Shown piece after piece: positions 5,425-6,198 of a stretch of DNA of 6,198 nt. The DNA is taken from NCBI GenBank assembly GCA_050486105.1, contig JBJHCR010000359.1, positions 1 through 6,198 on the forward strand, written 5' to 3'. The notes beneath the pieces were generated by a model. That model did not search any database. It was not told the DNA's origin and saw only the letters and a program-made list of their open reading frames with translations. The position numbers were made by a program, and so were the translations under genes. Origin of the DNA: JAEXNA01 sp050486105. GTDB lineage: Bacteria; Vulcanimicrobiota; Xenobia; Xenobiales; JADMJV01. The number at the start of each line of letters is the position of its first letter. Position 1 is the first letter of the stretch.

Positions 5425-6198
5425 ATGTCTGATTTTTGCCCAAAAGCCTTCCCCCCCAGAGCCGAACGAGAGATCCTTTCCATCTCGGAAGACCTGAGAG
5501 AAGCCTTTCAGGCTGAGAACCGTCGCCATAAGGCCTGGCAGGTACTCCAGCAACTCGACGAGCGCGCTTGGCTTGCTCGGTCCGTAAAGAGCTTCTCTAG
5601 TCTGTTTTGTCAGCATCGATTTCCGGTTCAATGGGACGGAAACTTCAGCAAACTGACCCCTGAGACCCTTGAGGGATTGCCGTGGAGGCTGATTCAAGCA
5701 GAACTGAGAGTGCCGGAAGAGACGTCCTATTCGGTTCAAGTTACGGCGAATGGACGTCTCGAGTTGCCCTTCTCTGAGATTGCTCAGTTGGTGCTCCTCG
5801 GGTTAGGTCTGAATCCAAACCAAGGGAATCCTCGGAGACCTGAATGGGTGGTCTCCGTTTTTGTTCACCAGAGCGCCTCGTGCTCGCATCTTTACTTCGG
5901 AGCGGCGCCCACCTTGGAAAACCTTTCTCCCTGGGCTGGGGGCAAGTGCCGCATTCCCCGACATCCTGAGTCCATCAGTCGAGCTGAATCCAAGCTCCTG
6001 GAGGCCTTGGAGGCATTTGAGGTTTCCGAACATCTGTCGGATTCCGGTCGGGTACTGGACCTCGGAGCTGCCCCCGGTGGCTGGAGTAGGGTCCTAGCAA
6101 ATCTAGGACAGCATTTGGATGCTGTAGACCCTGCAGACCTCCATCGATCGTTGTTGAGTCATCCGGGGGTGACTCATCATCGCCAAACAGCAGGAGAG
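5425..6198 (+). CDS. RlmM-like 23S rRNA 2'-O-ribose methyltransferase, N-terminal part (cut by the window edge)
   Basis: The frame is open from ATG at 5425 to the window end: 258 residues with no stop. The last third matches RlmM/FtsJ-type SAM-dependent RNA methyltransferases. It has WVVSVFVHQSASCSHLYFGA (141-160), then the SRAESKLLEALEAF helix (185-198, Lys190 at the place of the first catalytic Lys of the KDKE set), then SAM motif I VLDLGAAPGGW (210-220) and a strand ending in the acidic residue of LDAVDP (231-236). This order and the GAAPGGW motif resemble E. coli RlmM, which methylates C2498 of 23S rRNA; specificity here is inferred. Residues 1-140 lack an obvious motif and take the place of the RlmM N-terminal THUMP-containing region. 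The remaining Asp, Lys and Glu of the catalytic set lie beyond the edge. In-frame stops at 5323 and 5332 bound the frame upstream. ATG 5425 has only a weak AGG 4 bases upstream, with AAGAAGG at 5391-5397 further away. Confidence 0.85.
   Translation, partial: MSDFCPKAFPPRAEREILSISEDLREAFQAENRRHKAWQVLQQLDERAWLARSVKSFSSLFCQHRFPVQWDGNFSKLTPETLEGLPWRLIQAELRVPEETSYSVQVTANGRLELPFSEIAQLVLLGLGLNPNQGNPRRPEWVVSVFVHQSASCSHLYFGAAPTLENLSPWAGGKCRIPRHPESISRAESKLLEALEAFEVSEHLSDSGRVLDLGAAPGGWSRVLANLGQHLDAVDPADLHRSLLSHPGVTHHRQTAGE

Noticed and set aside
5416..5739. Minus-strand open frame opposite the methyltransferase N terminus
   Set aside because: It overlaps a frame that leads directly into a clear SAM-binding motif and would conflict with the carD promoter layout; its product has no recognisable features.
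1..6198. CRISPR array, transposon ends, tRNA or rRNA, phage or defence genes
   Set aside because: No regularly spaced repeats, terminal inverted repeats with target duplications, cloverleaf sequences or defence-type motifs were seen; the window reads as ordinary metabolic and housekeeping genes.

Overview
The window carries five protein genes and no RNA genes, mobile elements or CRISPR arrays that I can see. Three same-strand genes (positions 9-2788 and 2785-4695) form a tightly packed operon. An unrecognised 473-residue protein is followed by a sugar-porter-type MFS transporter, then by a secreted family GH32 beta-fructosidase. Both gene junctions are 4-base GTGA overlaps, so each downstream gene starts on a GTG that shares bases with the upstream stop codon. 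The logic is fructan or sucrose use: the exported GH32 enzyme releases fructose (or glucose plus fructose), and the MFS protein carries the sugar across the inner membrane. The first gene is presumably linked to the same pathway by its coupling, but its function is not readable from the sequence. No fructokinase is in the window; it may lie upstream.

The operon converges on a carD-like transcription regulator on the minus strand (4767-5258). A strong hairpin (4712-4743) with T-rich flanks sits between them and probably terminates both. carD appears to begin at a CTG codon: the only start matching the family's usual N terminus is CTG at 5258, with a good Shine-Dalgarno 7 bases upstream. A clear sigma-70-like promoter (perfect TATAAT, 17-base spacer) lies about 100 bases upstream of it.

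Divergent from carD, a plus-strand gene runs from 5425 off the right edge. It encodes a protein with the layout of the RlmM class of 23S rRNA 2'-O-methyltransferases: an N-terminal region with no clear motif, then a Rossmann domain with an SAM-binding LGAAPGGW motif. The 166-base gap between carD and this gene holds the carD promoter and leader plus a short direct repeat and a long-range inverted repeat.

The organism is a Gram-negative-type bacterium of moderate GC content (mid-50s percent by eye). CarD, a GH32 enzyme with an inserted beta-sandwich of the kind I associate with Bacteroidota, Planctomycetota and Verrucomicrobiota enzymes, and frequent GTG starts would fit groups such as Acidobacteriota, Verrucomicrobiota or Myxococcota. 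The phylum cannot be settled from this window.
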